From Alteromonas sp. V450 (GTDB taxonomy: Bacteria; Pseudomonadota; Gammaproteobacteria; Enterobacterales; Alteromonadaceae), in contig NZ_MODU01000004.1 in NCBI RefSeq assembly GCF_001885075.1, positions 310,001 to 374,000 on the forward strand: a stretch of 64,000 bases of DNA, in the 5' to 3' direction. Made by a program: the position numbers and the translations under genes. Positions 1 to 9,655 of the stretch are shown in pieces; positions within the stretch are counted from its first letter, which is position 1; each line of letters starts with the position of its first letter. The notes beneath the pieces are model-generated. The model did not search any database, had not been told where the DNA came from, and was given only the letters and a program-made list of their open reading frames with translations.

Positions 1-2057
1 TGTTTAGAACGTTAAGGTTTCCAATAGGACTGTGTATTGCCATCTTAATGGCTGTCTTAGCTATAGCGGTTGTTGCAGTGACGAGGATAAACCACAACCA
101 AGCAGTGACTGAAATTGCCAAGCAAAATACATTAACTGAAAGTAACATGCTTGCATCGCTTCTTGCTAACGCTATGTTGCGCAATCCGAATGACACCAGT
201 CTTTTTTCTGAAATTTTTCAAGTGGTGCGAGAAAATAGGCATATCGGGTTTGCGGCACTGTACAATACCAATGACCAGATAATTGCCCAGTACAAGAGAG
301 AAGGTTGGCTTTCGAAGGAGAACCGCCTATTTTTGCCGTCATCACCACAGGAAACGCCGTTCGGTGTTAGCCAATACCAAACGATAATCGTATCGCACAA
401 AACAATCGGTAATAGTCTCGACCCCTCGGGCCATCTTATTCTGTATGTTGATGCCGCAGAGACAGGTTATGTCAGTTTATCGCGCTACTTACTGGAACAA
501 GTTTCTGTCATTCTGTTAATTTGGTTAGCGTGTACAACCCTTTGTTTCTTTGTTTTGAACCGCTTCATCACTTCACTAGCTTCTTTGAGGCAATTCACTC
601 AAGATGTCTTTGAGTCTAAGGATTATGCATTGAGGAGTTCGCTCAGTGCAGAAAATGAAATTGGGCAACTCGCTCAGAACATCAACAACCTTTTAGAAAC
701 AATCGAAGTAGAGCTTCTTATCAACTTCGAACAGAATCAAACGTTGATTGATCAGCAAGAAACTATGTCTCGGTTGGCCAACTTTGACAGCTTGACAGGT
801 CTTCCTAACCGACAGTTTGTACTAGATAACCTTCGATTGGAGCTTGCGAGAGCGAAAAGAAATGAAGAAGACTTGCTGTTGTTATTTTTCGATTTAGATG
901 GCTTCAAGGGTATTAATGATTCGCTTGGACATGAAACCGGAGATTTAATTCTCATAGAGGTGGCAGATAGAACACAGAAACTGCTGAGAGATGGGGATTT
1001 GTTTGCTCGACTCGGCGGTGATGAGTTTTTAGTTTTGCCGGATAGAGATGTGACGCCTGAATCAGCGCAACGGTTAGCAAATAGACTCATAAATGCTTTT
1101 GAGGAACCATTTGAACTAAGAGGTTTGTCGTTAACTGTTGGATTGAGTGTTGGAATAGCCAAAGCGTCTGATGCGCGATACGATTTGTCAGAGCTCATGA
1201 GTAATGCAGACCTTGCGATGTATCGCTCAAAAGCAAAAGGGCGAGGTAGTTTTACTTTATTTACGCCTGATATGGTCGAATCTCACAAGCGAAAGTTACA
1301 CCTTGCTAATGGCATTGAGAAAGGGATAACTGAAAATGAATTTGTTGTTTATTATCAAGTAAAGGTCAACAGTAGTGGCGTCGTCATCGGCGTAGAGGCA
1401 TTAATCCGATGGCAACACCCTGAGTTAGGGTTAGTAATGCCTAATGAATTTATTCCAATAGCGGAAAAAGGCGGCAAGATAACGGCAATTACGCGTTGGA
1501 TGATAAAGCGTGTTTGTATTGACATGCCTGCGCTCAAGCAATGGGGGGGACGTCATTTAAGAGCTTCTGTGAATCTGTCTGGGCATGACTTGCGAAATGC
1601 GGCGCTTTTTGATTACATTTATTCTACCTTTCAAGCCTTTGACACCAACCCAGAAAATGTCGAGTTCGAAGTGACAGAAAGTGCATATTTGGAGAACTTC
1701 GCCCTTTCAAATAAGTTCTTTAAAAGGGTGGGTAATATGGGCTGCGCAATTGCACTTGATGACTTTGGAACCGGCTATTCTTCGCTTAGTTACTTGACGC
1801 AAATTAATATCGACACACTCAAAATAGACAGGCAATTCGTCATGGAAATACAGACATCCGAGCGCAGCCGCTTGGTAACTGGCGCTATCATCGACTTGGC
1901 CAAACGGTTGTCTTTGTTGGTATGTGCAGAAGGAATAGAAAACAAAGAACAATGGCACTATCTCATGGAACACGGTTGCGACCACGTTCAAGGGTTCTTC
2001 TTCAGTAAGCCGGTACCGTTGGAGGACCTTCTAACAACGCCGACGACCATCTCATAG
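1..2057 (+). CDS. GGDEF-EAL c-di-GMP turnover protein (5' end cut by window edge)
   Basis: Membrane enzyme that would make and/or degrade cyclic di-GMP. An N-terminal membrane helix, a periplasmic sensing region of about 120 residues, a second helix near residue 155-175 and a HAMP-like linker precede a GGDEF domain (RLGGDEF intact, with an RDGD inhibitory-site motif just before it) and an EAL domain (EALIRW, EVTES, DDFGTGYSSL and CAEGIE present). Both domains keep their signature residues, so both activities are possible. The first ATG is at 48, but the frame is open to the edge (FRTLRFPIG precedes it). The first two bases are TG, so the true ATG may begin one base outside the window. Signal sensed is unknown. 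Confidence 0.93.
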   Translation, partial: FRTLRFPIGLCIAILMAVLAIAVVAVTRINHNQAVTEIAKQNTLTESNMLASLLANAMLRNPNDTSLFSEIFQVVRENRHIGFAALYNTNDQIIAQYKREGWLSKENRLFLPSSPQETPFGVSQYQTIIVSHKTIGNSLDPSGHLILYVDAAETGYVSLSRYLLEQVSVILLIWLACTTLCFFVLNRFITSLASLRQFTQDVFESKDYALRSSLSAENEIGQLAQNINNLLETIEVELLINFEQNQTLIDQQETMSRLANFDSLTGLPNRQFVLDNLRLELARAKRNEEDLLLLFFDLDGFKGINDSLGHETGDLILIEVADRTQKLLRDGDLFARLGGDEFLVLPDRDVTPESAQRLANRLINAFEEPFELRGLSLTVGLSVGIAKASDARYDLSELMSNADLAMYRSKAKGRGSFTLFTPDMVESHKRKLHLANGIEKGITENEFVVYYQVKVNSSGVVIGVEALIRWQHPELGLVMPNEFIPIAEKGGKITAITRWMIKRVCIDMPALKQWGGRHLRASVNLSGHDLRNAALFDYIYSTFQAFDTNPENVEFEVTESAYLENFALSNKFFKRVGNMGCAIALDDFGTGYSSLSYLTQINIDTLKIDRQFVMEIQTSERSRLVTGAIIDLAKRLSLLVCAEGIENKEQWHYLMEHGCDHVQGFFFSKPVPLEDLLTTPTTIS

Positions 2058-2162
2058 CAGCAAACCAGTATCAAAAAAAGTGCGATGGCAATGTCTTCGT
2101 TATTGCTTCACAGCTGCTCGTCGATTGTGTGCTTTTTACAAGTCCTCCGTTACAAAAGAGTG

Positions 2163-2267
2163 TGTCTTTTTTGCAACACATTTAGGAGGTTTCCGAACTT
2201 CTGTAGGCTGAAATCTTGTTTAACTATTGATAATTAAATGTTTTTATTAAGTGGCCTGATTCTAGCA
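2163..2267 (+). promoter_or_regulatory. Candidate sigma54 promoter with IHF-like and GlrR-like sites
   Basis: TGGCCTGATTCTAGCA at 2252-2267 has GG and GC elements in exact -24/-12 spacing and matches TGGCACG-N4-TTGCA except at three positions. Upstream, 2220-2232 (TTAACTATTGATA) is a 12/13 match on the minus strand to the IHF consensus. At 2163-2180 there is TGTC-N10-CACA, one base off the TGTC-N10-GACA motif known for GlrR in enterobacteria. The order enhancer, IHF, promoter is that of a sigma54 promoter, and the next genes include glrR itself. The rest of the 2058-2412 gap shows no gene. Confidence 0.45.
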
Positions 2268-2412
2268 TCGCGATGTAAACATATAGCGCTTTTGAAGGCA
2301 TCACGGGCTTTTTAACCTAGAGTGCGAAGGTACTGAGGGGGTAGCAATTGTTCGTATGGCTTCGAGCTTGTGGGTAGTAATAAGGATTTTTACAGCACAT
2401 AGCGGAGGACCT

Positions 2413-2703
2413 ATGATGAAACGTCTCGAAAAAATATTTTTGATTCTTTGCACGATTGCAGCCGTTCAGGCGGTATCCGTTGCAGATGCACATGCTGACG
2501 CAGCGAAAACTTTGATGGGACAATTAGATACCAACAATGATGGTGTTATTTCCCTCAAAGAAGCAGTAAGGCACACAGCATTACTCAGAAACTTTGGTTT
2601 AATAGACGACAATGAAGATGGGCAGTTATCGGAGGACGAGTTAGCAAAGAGTGACCTCACGCCAGGTAACGAAAAGCTGACTGCCAATAAATCATTGCGG
2701 TAA
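2413..2703 (+). CDS. Small exported EF-hand protein
   Basis: Predicted periplasmic calcium-binding protein of about 96 residues. A signal peptide (MMKRLEKIFLILCTIAAVQA) is followed by two EF-hand loops: DTNNDGVISLKE and DDNEDGQLSEDE, each with Asp at positions 1 and 3, Gly at 6 and Glu at 12. The start at 2413 or 2416 is favoured over the upstream ATG at 2356 because GGAGG lies at 2404-2408 and the signal peptide begins here. It sits 22 bp ahead of glrK and is probably co-transcribed with it; a calcium or envelope-sensing link to GlrK is only inference. Confidence 0.8.
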   Translation: MMKRLEKIFLILCTIAAVQAVSVADAHADAAKTLMGQLDTNNDGVISLKEAVRHTALLRNFGLIDDNEDGQLSEDELAKSDLTPGNEKLTANKSLR

Positions 2704-2725
2704 AAAATAAAACGAGGAAACAACT

Positions 2726-4144
2726 CTGATAAACAAAGCTTCATTCAGTGAACGGCTGCTGCAGTTAGGTTCATTAAGGCAATTGACGCTGGGTAGTTTT
2801 TTACTTGCCCTTATTCCTCTCATTGCGCTGCTGTGGCAAAGCCAAAGTGATTTGGCTAAAGTTGGTCAGATGACGATGCTAGAAACCCGATTCGTCGTTG
2901 ATGTTGTGGGCGATATGCAGCGTCTTGACAACGCGGTGGTCGATGTTGAGCGAAGTATTAGACAGTACACTGTGTTGCGCAATGAGAAGGTCGCGCTTTT
3001 GTCAGATAGCGCGATAGAACAGTTTGCCGTTGCAGCTGAAAATCTTTGCCAGGCATTATCGGTACCTGCGGTATGTGCAAAGCTTTCCGAGCAGCTGTCA
3101 CAACTTTCAGAATACCGCACAATAGAAGACCAACTTTTACTAAATGCATATCTTGCTTCTGTTAACGACAGCGTGGAGCTTCTTAGAGAAGACGTCGAGC
3201 AAGCCATTGTGAACCGCGTAAAAGTACAACAGAATGATCTCAGCGCAATGCAAGCTAAGCAAGCATGGTCAACGGCGATGCTTGTTAGCGTTTCTCTCTT
3301 ACTTATCTTGCTCGGTAGCCAATTAATCGTTAATCCGGTAAACAATCTCAAAAAAATAATTAGAATAATGGCTCGTGAGGATGGCGAACTGCCGCCGTTG
3401 TCTCGCCAAGCGCCAAAAGAATTAATAGACGTAGAGAAAGACCTTCATTGGCTATACGAACGCCTGCAACAGCTTGAACACATACGCACCGCCCTTCTTA
3501 GACACGCGGCGCACGAGCTCAAAACGCCTCTGGCAAGTATTAAAGAAGGGTGCAGCTTATTGTCTGAGAATGTTGTAGGCGATTTAAACAAGGCGCAGCG
3601 CGAAGTGTTATCTCTTTTGTCCGCTAGTACGCAACGATTAAATACATTGGTAGAGAAACTTTTAGATTACAATCTGCTACTCCAACAAGCTAAACCTAAG
3701 TTTCAGGAATGTGATCCCAAACGGCTTGTTGCAGCTTGCCTTGAAGACTATGCATTAGCCATTCAAGATAGAGAAGTCGCGGTGAATATCAATGTTGAAA
3801 CCGTGAGAGTTGATGAAGAGCTTTTTAGACGCATACTCGATAACTTGGTGTCAAACGCTGTCGCACATGGCGCCATTGGCAGGCCGATAAACATAAGCCT
3901 CTATAGCGAATCAAGTCGCATTGTTCTTGACGTTGCCAATAGGGGAAAGCGCATAGCGCCAGAGTCGGTGAAGACACTTTTTGAACCTTTTATTAGGGGC
4001 ACTGAGCCGAGAAACGATAACGTAATAGGTACGGGGCTTGGGCTATCCATCGTTGCTGATTGTGCACGTTTGATGCACGGCGATGTTCAAGTAGTGGATA
4101 TAGACTACGCAGACGTTTGTTTTAGAGTAACGATCCCTCAATAG
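2726..4144 (+). CDS. glrK: Sensor histidine kinase GlrK (QseE)
   Basis: Inner-membrane kinase of the GlrK-GlrR envelope-stress system. Two membrane helices (about residues 22-42 and 180-200) bracket a periplasmic domain; then come a dimerisation domain with HELKTPLASIKEG (phospho-His near residue 262) and an ATPase domain with N, G1 (DVANRG) and GTGLGLSI motifs. The SLRQL stretch before helix 1 and the C-terminal DVCFRVTIP resemble E. coli GlrK. The first conventional start, TTG 2783, would cut into that conserved N terminus. No ATG, GTG or TTG exists between the stop at 2708 and 2783. CTG 2726 (or ATA 2729) follows GAGG at 2714-2717 with proper spacing, so a rare start is proposed. Confidence 0.92.
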   Translation: MINKASFSERLLQLGSLRQLTLGSFLLALIPLIALLWQSQSDLAKVGQMTMLETRFVVDVVGDMQRLDNAVVDVERSIRQYTVLRNEKVALLSDSAIEQFAVAAENLCQALSVPAVCAKLSEQLSQLSEYRTIEDQLLLNAYLASVNDSVELLREDVEQAIVNRVKVQQNDLSAMQAKQAWSTAMLVSVSLLLILLGSQLIVNPVNNLKKIIRIMAREDGELPPLSRQAPKELIDVEKDLHWLYERLQQLEHIRTALLRHAAHELKTPLASIKEGCSLLSENVVGDLNKAQREVLSLLSASTQRLNTLVEKLLDYNLLLQQAKPKFQECDPKRLVAACLEDYALAIQDREVAVNINVETVRVDEELFRRILDNLVSNAVAHGAIGRPINISLYSESSRIVLDVANRGKRIAPESVKTLFEPFIRGTEPRNDNVIGTGLGLSIVADCARLMHGDVQVVDIDYADVCFRVTIPQ

Positions 4145-4155
4145 GAAAAATAAAA

Positions 4156-4740
4156 ATGAGAAGTAGTTTTTTAGTTGCAGCCTTGTTCTTTCTTGCAGGA
4201 TGCCAGAATTGGAACGTAGATAGCAACACCGCAAAGAGGCTTGATAACCAGGCCAATAAACTGGTGAGTAATAAAGATATTTGTCTTTTTAATGAGCCTC
4301 CAGCAGACTTTACCCATAACTGCGATAGCGCTTATTGGCTAAACCAATGGATTGCTGCATCGGAAAAGACGTGGCAGGAGCGTAAAAGCACCATTCAATC
4401 ATTCGATGAGTCGCCTTTTCATATCCTGCTTACTTACATTTACACGTTGCCAAATGACACACCTTATCAAGATAGACTGAGAGCCCAGCTGGCACTTGAT
4501 AAACTCGCTGCTAGCTTTACACCAATTGCTGCCAAAGTCATAGCGACTGTCGCGGGTACTCAGAACACCCATATGATGGAACTAGAGTCAGCATTAGTTG
4601 TATTGGAAAAAGAAAATACAGCCCGTGGTGAAAAGATTAATGTTCTTGAAAAAGAGGCGGTAACGCTTCGAACAAAAATAGAAGAACTGTTGCGGATTGA
4701 AGCAACGTTGATGGATAAAAGTAGGAGTACACAACAGTGA
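4156..4740 (+). CDS. qseG: QseG-like lipoprotein of the glr operon
   Basis: Predicted lipoprotein: MRSSFLVAALFFLAGC ends in a lipobox (LAGC), so Cys16 would be acylated. The C-terminal third (about residues 130-190) is a charged heptad-like coiled coil. Sequence conservation is weak, but position between the kinase and the response regulator, 11 bp after glrK and overlapping glrR by 4 bp, matches QseG, the outer-membrane lipoprotein known to interact with QseE/GlrK in enterobacteria. At 194 residues it is shorter than E. coli QseG (237). Symbol rests mainly on synteny. Confidence 0.75.
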   Translation: MRSSFLVAALFFLAGCQNWNVDSNTAKRLDNQANKLVSNKDICLFNEPPADFTHNCDSAYWLNQWIAASEKTWQERKSTIQSFDESPFHILLTYIYTLPNDTPYQDRLRAQLALDKLAASFTPIAAKVIATVAGTQNTHMMELESALVVLEKENTARGEKINVLEKEAVTLRTKIEELLRIEATLMDKSRSTQQ

Positions 4741-6077
4741 GCGATAAGCCGAGCAGTAGCCCTAACTTATTGTTGGTTGATGACGACAAAAGTCTTTTGA
4801 GATTATTAACGATTCGTCTTGAGGGCGAGGGGTATGAAGTTACCGCCGTAGAAGACGGTCAATCAGCGCTTAAGAAGCTGCAAAATGAAAGCTATGACGT
4901 TGTGTTAAGTGACCTTCGCATGCCCGGTCTCGATGGTCTTAGTTTATTCGAAGAGATTATGGGAATTCGAAAAGACATTCCCGTTATATTGATGACAGCT
5001 CACGGTACTATTGCAGATGCAATCGCTGCTACGCAGCGCGGGGTATTTGGCTTTTTACCAAAGCCTGTCGATCACGATGAACTACGCACATTGCTTCAAA
5101 AAGCATTAAGCCAGTCCCAAGCAGCACAGCCCGGAGAGTGGGCAAAAGATATCATCACACGTTCACCTCAAATGCTAAATGTGCTAGACCAAGCGTTTAG
5201 AATTGCCAAGCGTGAAGTGTCTGTTCTCATAAGTGGTGCAAGTGGAACAGGTAAAGAACTGCTCGCCAATGCCATTCACAAAGCAAGTAACCGCAGCGGT
5301 AAGCCATTTGTAGCCATTAACTGTGGTGCGTTGCCTGAAAACTTACTTGAGTCGGAGTTGTTTGGTCATGCTAAAGGTGCGTTCACTGGTGCCGTAGCAG
5401 CACACCCAGGCTTGTTCAGAGAAGCTGACGGCGGAACGTTATTTCTAGACGAGATTGGCGATATGCCAATGACGCTGCAGGTAAAGCTATTGCGCGCGCT
5501 GCAAGAGAGACAAATTCGTCCAGTAGGTAGCAGCAAGCACGTCGACATCGATGTGCGTATCATTTCTGCAACGCACAAAGATCTGCATAAAGAAATGGAA
5601 GAGGGCACCTTCCGTGAAGACTTGTATTATCGACTAAATGTAGTCAATCTCAAGCTTCCTTCACTGAAATCGCGTAGCGAGGACATCCCTTTACTTGCGC
5701 GATCATTGCTGCAGCAAAGCGCGCAACGCCACGGTGTCAACGCAAGCCAATTTTCCGATGACGCTATGCAACAGCTCGTCACTTCATCATGGCCCGGTAA
5801 CGTACGTCAGCTTGTGAACGTGGTTGAGCAGTGCGTGGCACTAACGCAAACGCCGGTTATTCCTCTTCACTTAGTAGAGCAAGCCTTGTCTGCCACTAAA
5901 CAAAGCTGGCCAACACTTACAGAAGCGCGCGATGCCTTTGAACAGCAATACTTGCACAAGCTTCTTAAAATGACCGATGGCAATGTAACGCGTGCGGCGG
6001 AACTTGCCGGTAGAAACCGCACTGACATGCACAAGCTCATGAAAAAGCACGAGTTAGATGCGGCTGATTTTAGATAG
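4737..6077 (+). CDS. glrR: Sigma54-dependent response regulator GlrR (QseF)
   Basis: NtrC-family activator, 446 residues (E. coli GlrR is 444). Receiver domain 1-120 with the DDD acidic pocket, phospho-Asp in LSDLRMPG (near residue 57) and KP near 105; AAA+ domain with Walker A GASGTGKE, the sigma54-contacting GAFTGA loop and Walker B GTLFLDEIGD; C-terminal Fis-type helix-turn-helix (GNVTRAAELAGRNRTDMHK). GTG start at 4737 overlaps the qseG stop (GTGA), indicating translational coupling. In enterobacteria GlrR activates glmY and rpoE; targets here are unknown, though a sigma54-like promoter lies upstream of this operon. Confidence 0.95.
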   Translation: MSDKPSSSPNLLLVDDDKSLLRLLTIRLEGEGYEVTAVEDGQSALKKLQNESYDVVLSDLRMPGLDGLSLFEEIMGIRKDIPVILMTAHGTIADAIAATQRGVFGFLPKPVDHDELRTLLQKALSQSQAAQPGEWAKDIITRSPQMLNVLDQAFRIAKREVSVLISGASGTGKELLANAIHKASNRSGKPFVAINCGALPENLLESELFGHAKGAFTGAVAAHPGLFREADGGTLFLDEIGDMPMTLQVKLLRALQERQIRPVGSSKHVDIDVRIISATHKDLHKEMEEGTFREDLYYRLNVVNLKLPSLKSRSEDIPLLARSLLQQSAQRHGVNASQFSDDAMQQLVTSSWPGNVRQLVNVVEQCVALTQTPVIPLHLVEQALSATKQSWPTLTEARDAFEQQYLHKLLKMTDGNVTRAAELAGRNRTDMHKLMKKHELDAADFR

Positions 6078-6105
6078 AATTAAACGGGTTGAGAGCGTTA
6101 TCGAG

Positions 6106-6132
6106 CGCATCACTTTTTAGTGATGCGTTTTT
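6106..6132 (+). terminator. Rho-independent terminator of the glr operon
   Basis: Nine-bp stem CGCATCACT / AGTGATGCG (6106-6114 with 6119-6127), TTTT loop, followed by a T run. It lies 29 bp after the glrR stop. Confidence 0.85.
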
Positions 6133-6163
6133 GTTTTGCGATGTGAAAAGTCTAGCGCTGGGG

Positions 6164-6649
6164 TTACGCTGGAAGATGTTCTGAAAAAATAATGGCTTCC
6201 GCAGTGCGCGCGTGGCTTGTTAAGCTCTGAATCTCTGCTTCCGAGAAATCTCTCGGCTCATCAAACAGAAGGCATAACGTACCCAACTCATAACCGTCTT
6301 TATTACGCAAAATGGCACCTGCATACGCTCTAATGAAGGGGTTGCCAGTAACTAGCGGGTTATTGGCAAATAGCTTATCGGCTTTAGCGTCGGGAACAAT
6401 TAGATATTCTTCTTCGGCTATCGCGTAGGTGCAAAATGAGATATTACGCGGTGTTTCGGTAGCATCCATACACTGGCGAGACTTGAACCATTGACGATCT
6501 TCTGCAACAAGGCTCACCAAGCAGGTTTTAGCATTAAATTCTTGTTGTACGGTTTTGGTAAGTTCATCAAGCTGTTCGCTTGGCGAAGTATCTAAAATAT
6601 CTAACGACTCCAGCGCAGCAATTCGCGCTTTTTCATATTCGTGGTTCAT
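6164..6649 (-). CDS. Stand-alone GAF domain protein
   Basis: Soluble 161-residue protein consisting of one GAF domain with the usual N-terminal lead-in (ARIAALESLDILDTSPSEQLDELT), VSLVAEDRQWFKS and SFCTYAI motifs, and GTLCLLFDEPRDFSE at the end. This form is common as the sensory front of histidine kinases and diguanylate cyclases; here it is complete in itself, with no output domain. Monocistronic and convergent with the glr operon. Ligand and partner are not evident. Confidence 0.85.
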   Translation of the reverse strand: MNHEYEKARIAALESLDILDTSPSEQLDELTKTVQQEFNAKTCLVSLVAEDRQWFKSRQCMDATETPRNISFCTYAIAEEEYLIVPDAKADKLFANNPLVTGNPFIRAYAGAILRNKDGYELGTLCLLFDEPRDFSEAEIQSLTSHARTAEAIIFSEHLPA

Positions 6650-6792
6650 TGAGGTTATTTCACGTTAATAATGGTGTAGTACCAAAATAGATAAGGGCAG
6701 TAGTTTACCGTTGAATTAGAAAAACGCTATCTATAAAAAAGCGAAATATTAGGTCAACAGGCCTTAAACTGCGCAACGCCAGTGGCTTGTCA

Positions 6793-7701
6793 TTAAAACA
6801 GTGCATTCTGTTCGGCCTGGCTTTTAATAGACAGGTTATTTAGCACGAGTGATGGATCATCATTGTTATATAAATCGATAAATTGCTGAGCTAACCAAGG
6901 GGCGTCTTTGTTGTCGGGGCGGTGACAAAAAAAATACACGTCTTTTCCTTCACTTTGCCACTGTTTTACTTTTCTTACCCAAGGCAATAAACAGCGTTGG
7001 TTATCGTCATCCACATCGTTACCGACAAAACGGACAATGGGAGTATTGCCTGTAGCGATAACGTTTACTGGTACACGTGGCTTTTTCTCTCGTACTTCCT
7101 CTAGCATCGCACGCTTATCTGCCCCGCCTGCATCTAAAGACCCACTAAATAAAGCTCGGGTGTCCATAATGATTCTATTCACACCGTGGCGGATCAAAAG
7201 TTGGTTAAGCGCCTTTTCCTCATTACCTTTAGCGAAAAACGCCAGGTGGCGTACTTCAACCGCAATGTTTAACTCTTGAGGTAACGCCGCTAAAAAAGTA
7301 TCCAAAACGGATAGCTTTTCTGGCCCGAAAGAAGCGGGCAGTTGCAGCATCATTACTCCTAGTTTTTCTTTTAGCGGGCTTAATAAAGCAAGCTGTTGGG
7401 CAACCTCTTCATCACAATGCTGTAATTGATGTACATGCGTGATGTTTTGGTGAAACTTGAAAGTAAATCTGAAGTGGTCGGGTGTTGAATCGCACCATCT
7501 CGCTACAGCGTCTTGGTGGGGAAGAGAGTAAAATGTGGTATTCCCTTCAACCGTATTACACTCCCTAGCATACAGCGACAGTCCATTATCAGACTTGGGA
7601 TAATTGGCAAACCACGTGCTTGGCCAATGGCTGTGTTGCCACATTGGCAATCCAATATAGAGATTTCCTTGGGATATGGCTGATTTGTGCATATTTGTCA
7701 T
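6793..7701 (-). CDS. DUF72 family protein (YecE-like)
   Basis: Soluble TIM-barrel-like protein of the DUF72/YecE family, 302 residues. Family marks are the start NLYIGLPMWQHSHWPSTWF, the NTVEGNTTFYSLP segment, FRFTFKFHQNITH, and PVNVIATGNTPIVRFVGND near the C terminus. Biochemical function is unknown. It is divergent from aspS, and yecE also lies close to aspS in E. coli, a conserved association. The YecE family start is typically near GNLYIG, so the first 12 residues are the least certain part. Confidence 0.88.
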   Translation of the reverse strand: MTNMHKSAISQGNLYIGLPMWQHSHWPSTWFANYPKSDNGLSLYARECNTVEGNTTFYSLPHQDAVARWCDSTPDHFRFTFKFHQNITHVHQLQHCDEEVAQQLALLSPLKEKLGVMMLQLPASFGPEKLSVLDTFLAALPQELNIAVEVRHLAFFAKGNEEKALNQLLIRHGVNRIIMDTRALFSGSLDAGGADKRAMLEEVREKKPRVPVNVIATGNTPIVRFVGNDVDDDNQRCLLPWVRKVKQWQSEGKDVYFFCHRPDNKDAPWLAQQFIDLYNNDDPSLVLNNLSIKSQAEQNALF

Positions 7702-7891
7702 TGGGCTTTATCAAGCATTTGTTTATACTATGCGGCCTTTAAATCATTACATTATGCATGTTGTGGGCGGGCCAGTTAATTGGCCAGCAAGTTTACGCGA
7801 TTTTTGGCAAACTCTTAAGCCCAAAAGTAAGCGGTTTTGAACGCCAATTCACAGCCTGCGAAGCAAGAAAAAACATCAGGGGTCAAGGACC

Positions 7892-9652
7892 ATGCGCACA
7901 GATTACTGTGGGAATATCGATTCATCATACATTGGACAAGAAGTTACCCTTTGCGGGTGGGTTAATAAGCGTCGCGATTTAGGCGGTGTAATTTTCATCG
8001 ACTTACGCGACCGCGAAGGTATCGTACAAGTGGTGTTCGACCCAGATTTACCAGACGTGCTATCGGTAGCTAACACGTTGCGTAGCGAATTCTGTGTAAA
8101 GCTAACGGGTAAAGTACGTGCGCGCCCTGAAGGTCAAGTTAACAAAGACATGCGCACAGGTGAGATCGAGATCCTAGGCACAGGCCTTGAAGTGATCAAC
8201 AAGTCTGACGTGCTTCCACTAGACTGGAACCAAGAAAACTCAGAAGAACAGCGCCTTCGTTACCGTTACCTAGACCTTCGCCGTCCTGTAATGAGCCAGC
8301 GCTTACAGTTCCGTGCAAAAGTAACCGGTGCTGTACGTCGTTTCCTAGAAGAAGAAGGTTTCTTAGATATTGAAACACCTATTCTTACTAAGGCAACGCC
8401 AGAAGGTGCACGTGACTACCTAGTGCCAAGCCGAACACACAAAGGCGAGTTCTTTGCACTTCCGCAGTCACCACAGCTTTTCAAACAGCTTCTGATGATG
8501 TCGGGCATGGACCGTTACTATCAAATCGTTAAGTGCTTCCGCGACGAAGACTTACGTGCCGATCGCCAGCCAGAATTTACCCAAATCGATATTGAGACCA
8601 CGTTCTTAGATGCCGATGGCGTAATGTCTATTACCGAGCGTATGATCCGCGACTTGTTCAACAAAATGCTAAACGTTGACCTTGGTGACTTCCCGCGCAT
8701 GACGTATAAAGAAGCTATGACGCGCTTTGGTAGCGACAAGCCAGACTTACGTAACCCGCTAGAGTTAACAGACGTTGCAGACCTGCTTGCTAACGTTGAC
8801 TTTAAAGTATTCAGCGGCCCGGCGAACGACCCTAAAGGTCGCGTAGCAGCTATTCGCGTGCCGGGTGGGGCGTCGCTTTCGCGCAAGCAAATTGACGAAT
8901 ACACTAAATTTGTAGGTATTTACGGCGCGAAAGGCCTAGCTTGGATCAAAGTTAACGATGCAGGTGCTGGTCTTGAAGGTCTACAGTCGCCAATCCTTAA
9001 ATTCCTAACTGAAGACATCACTAACGCTATGCTAGAGCGCACTGGCGCACAAAATGGCGATATTCTATTGTTCGGTGCAGACAGCTACACTGTGGTTACC
9101 GAAGCGATGGGCGCACTTCGTCTTAAGCTTGGTGAAGATTTTGAACTTCTTGAAGGCGAGTGGAAGCCACTTTGGGTTGTTGACTTCCCAATGTTTGAAG
9201 AATTTGACGGTCAGCTTCACGCTATTCACCACCCGTTTACCGCGCCACGTGGTTTAACGCCAGAAGAACTTAAAGCTAACCCAGCTGAAGCCTTATCTGA
9301 CGCTTACGACATGGTATTGAACGGTGTTGAATTAGGCGGTGGTTCTGTACGTATTCACAATGAAGACATGCAGTCTACGGTATTCAACATTCTTGGCATT
9401 GACGATGAAGAAGCGAAGAACAAGTTTGGCTTCTTGCTTGACGCGCTGCGCTTTGGTGCGCCGCCGCATGCAGGTCTTGCGTTTGGTCTAGACCGTCTGG
9501 TAATGCTTATGACTGGCGCGACGTCCATTCGTGATGTGATGGCATTCCCTAAAACAACCACAGCGGCATGTCCATTAACATCGGCGCCTAGCCCTGCAAA
9601 TCCACAGCAGCTTGAAGAGCTCGCTATTGCAACGGTGAAAAAGCAATCGTAA
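7892..9652 (+). CDS. aspS: Aspartate-tRNA ligase
   Basis: Class II aminoacyl-tRNA synthetase charging tRNA-Asp, 586 residues, the usual bacterial length. N-terminal OB-fold anticodon domain ([22 protein letters not shown]), motif 2 ([18 protein letters not shown]), bacterial GAD insert around residues 290-410, and motif 3 ([15 protein letters not shown]). Start at 7892 (MRTDYCGNI) fits the family exactly; AAGGA lies just upstream. First gene of a probable aspS-nudB-ruvC-ruvA-ruvB transcription unit, 3 bp before nudB. Confidence 0.98.
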   Translation: MRTDYCGNIDSSYIGQEVTLCGWVNKRRDLGGVIFIDLRDREGIVQVVFDPDLPDVLSVANTLRSEFCVKLTGKVRARPEGQVNKDMRTGEIEILGTGLEVINKSDVLPLDWNQENSEEQRLRYRYLDLRRPVMSQRLQFRAKVTGAVRRFLEEEGFLDIETPILTKATPEGARDYLVPSRTHKGEFFALPQSPQLFKQLLMMSGMDRYYQIVKCFRDEDLRADRQPEFTQIDIETTFLDADGVMSITERMIRDLFNKMLNVDLGDFPRMTYKEAMTRFGSDKPDLRNPLELTDVADLLANVDFKVFSGPANDPKGRVAAIRVPGGASLSRKQIDEYTKFVGIYGAKGLAWIKVNDAGAGLEGLQSPILKFLTEDITNAMLERTGAQNGDILLFGADSYTVVTEAMGALRLKLGEDFELLEGEWKPLWVVDFPMFEEFDGQLHAIHHPFTAPRGLTPEELKANPAEALSDAYDMVLNGVELGGGSVRIHNEDMQSTVFNILGIDDEEAKNKFGFLLDALRFGAPPHAGLAFGLDRLVMLMTGATSIRDVMAFPKTTTAACPLTSAPSPANPQQLEELAIATVKKQS

Positions 9653-9655
9653 TTT

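Noticed and set aside
7758..7982. 74-codon open frame ahead of and overlapping aspS
   Set aside because: Overlaps the confident aspS start in another frame, has no ribosome site and no recognisable protein character.
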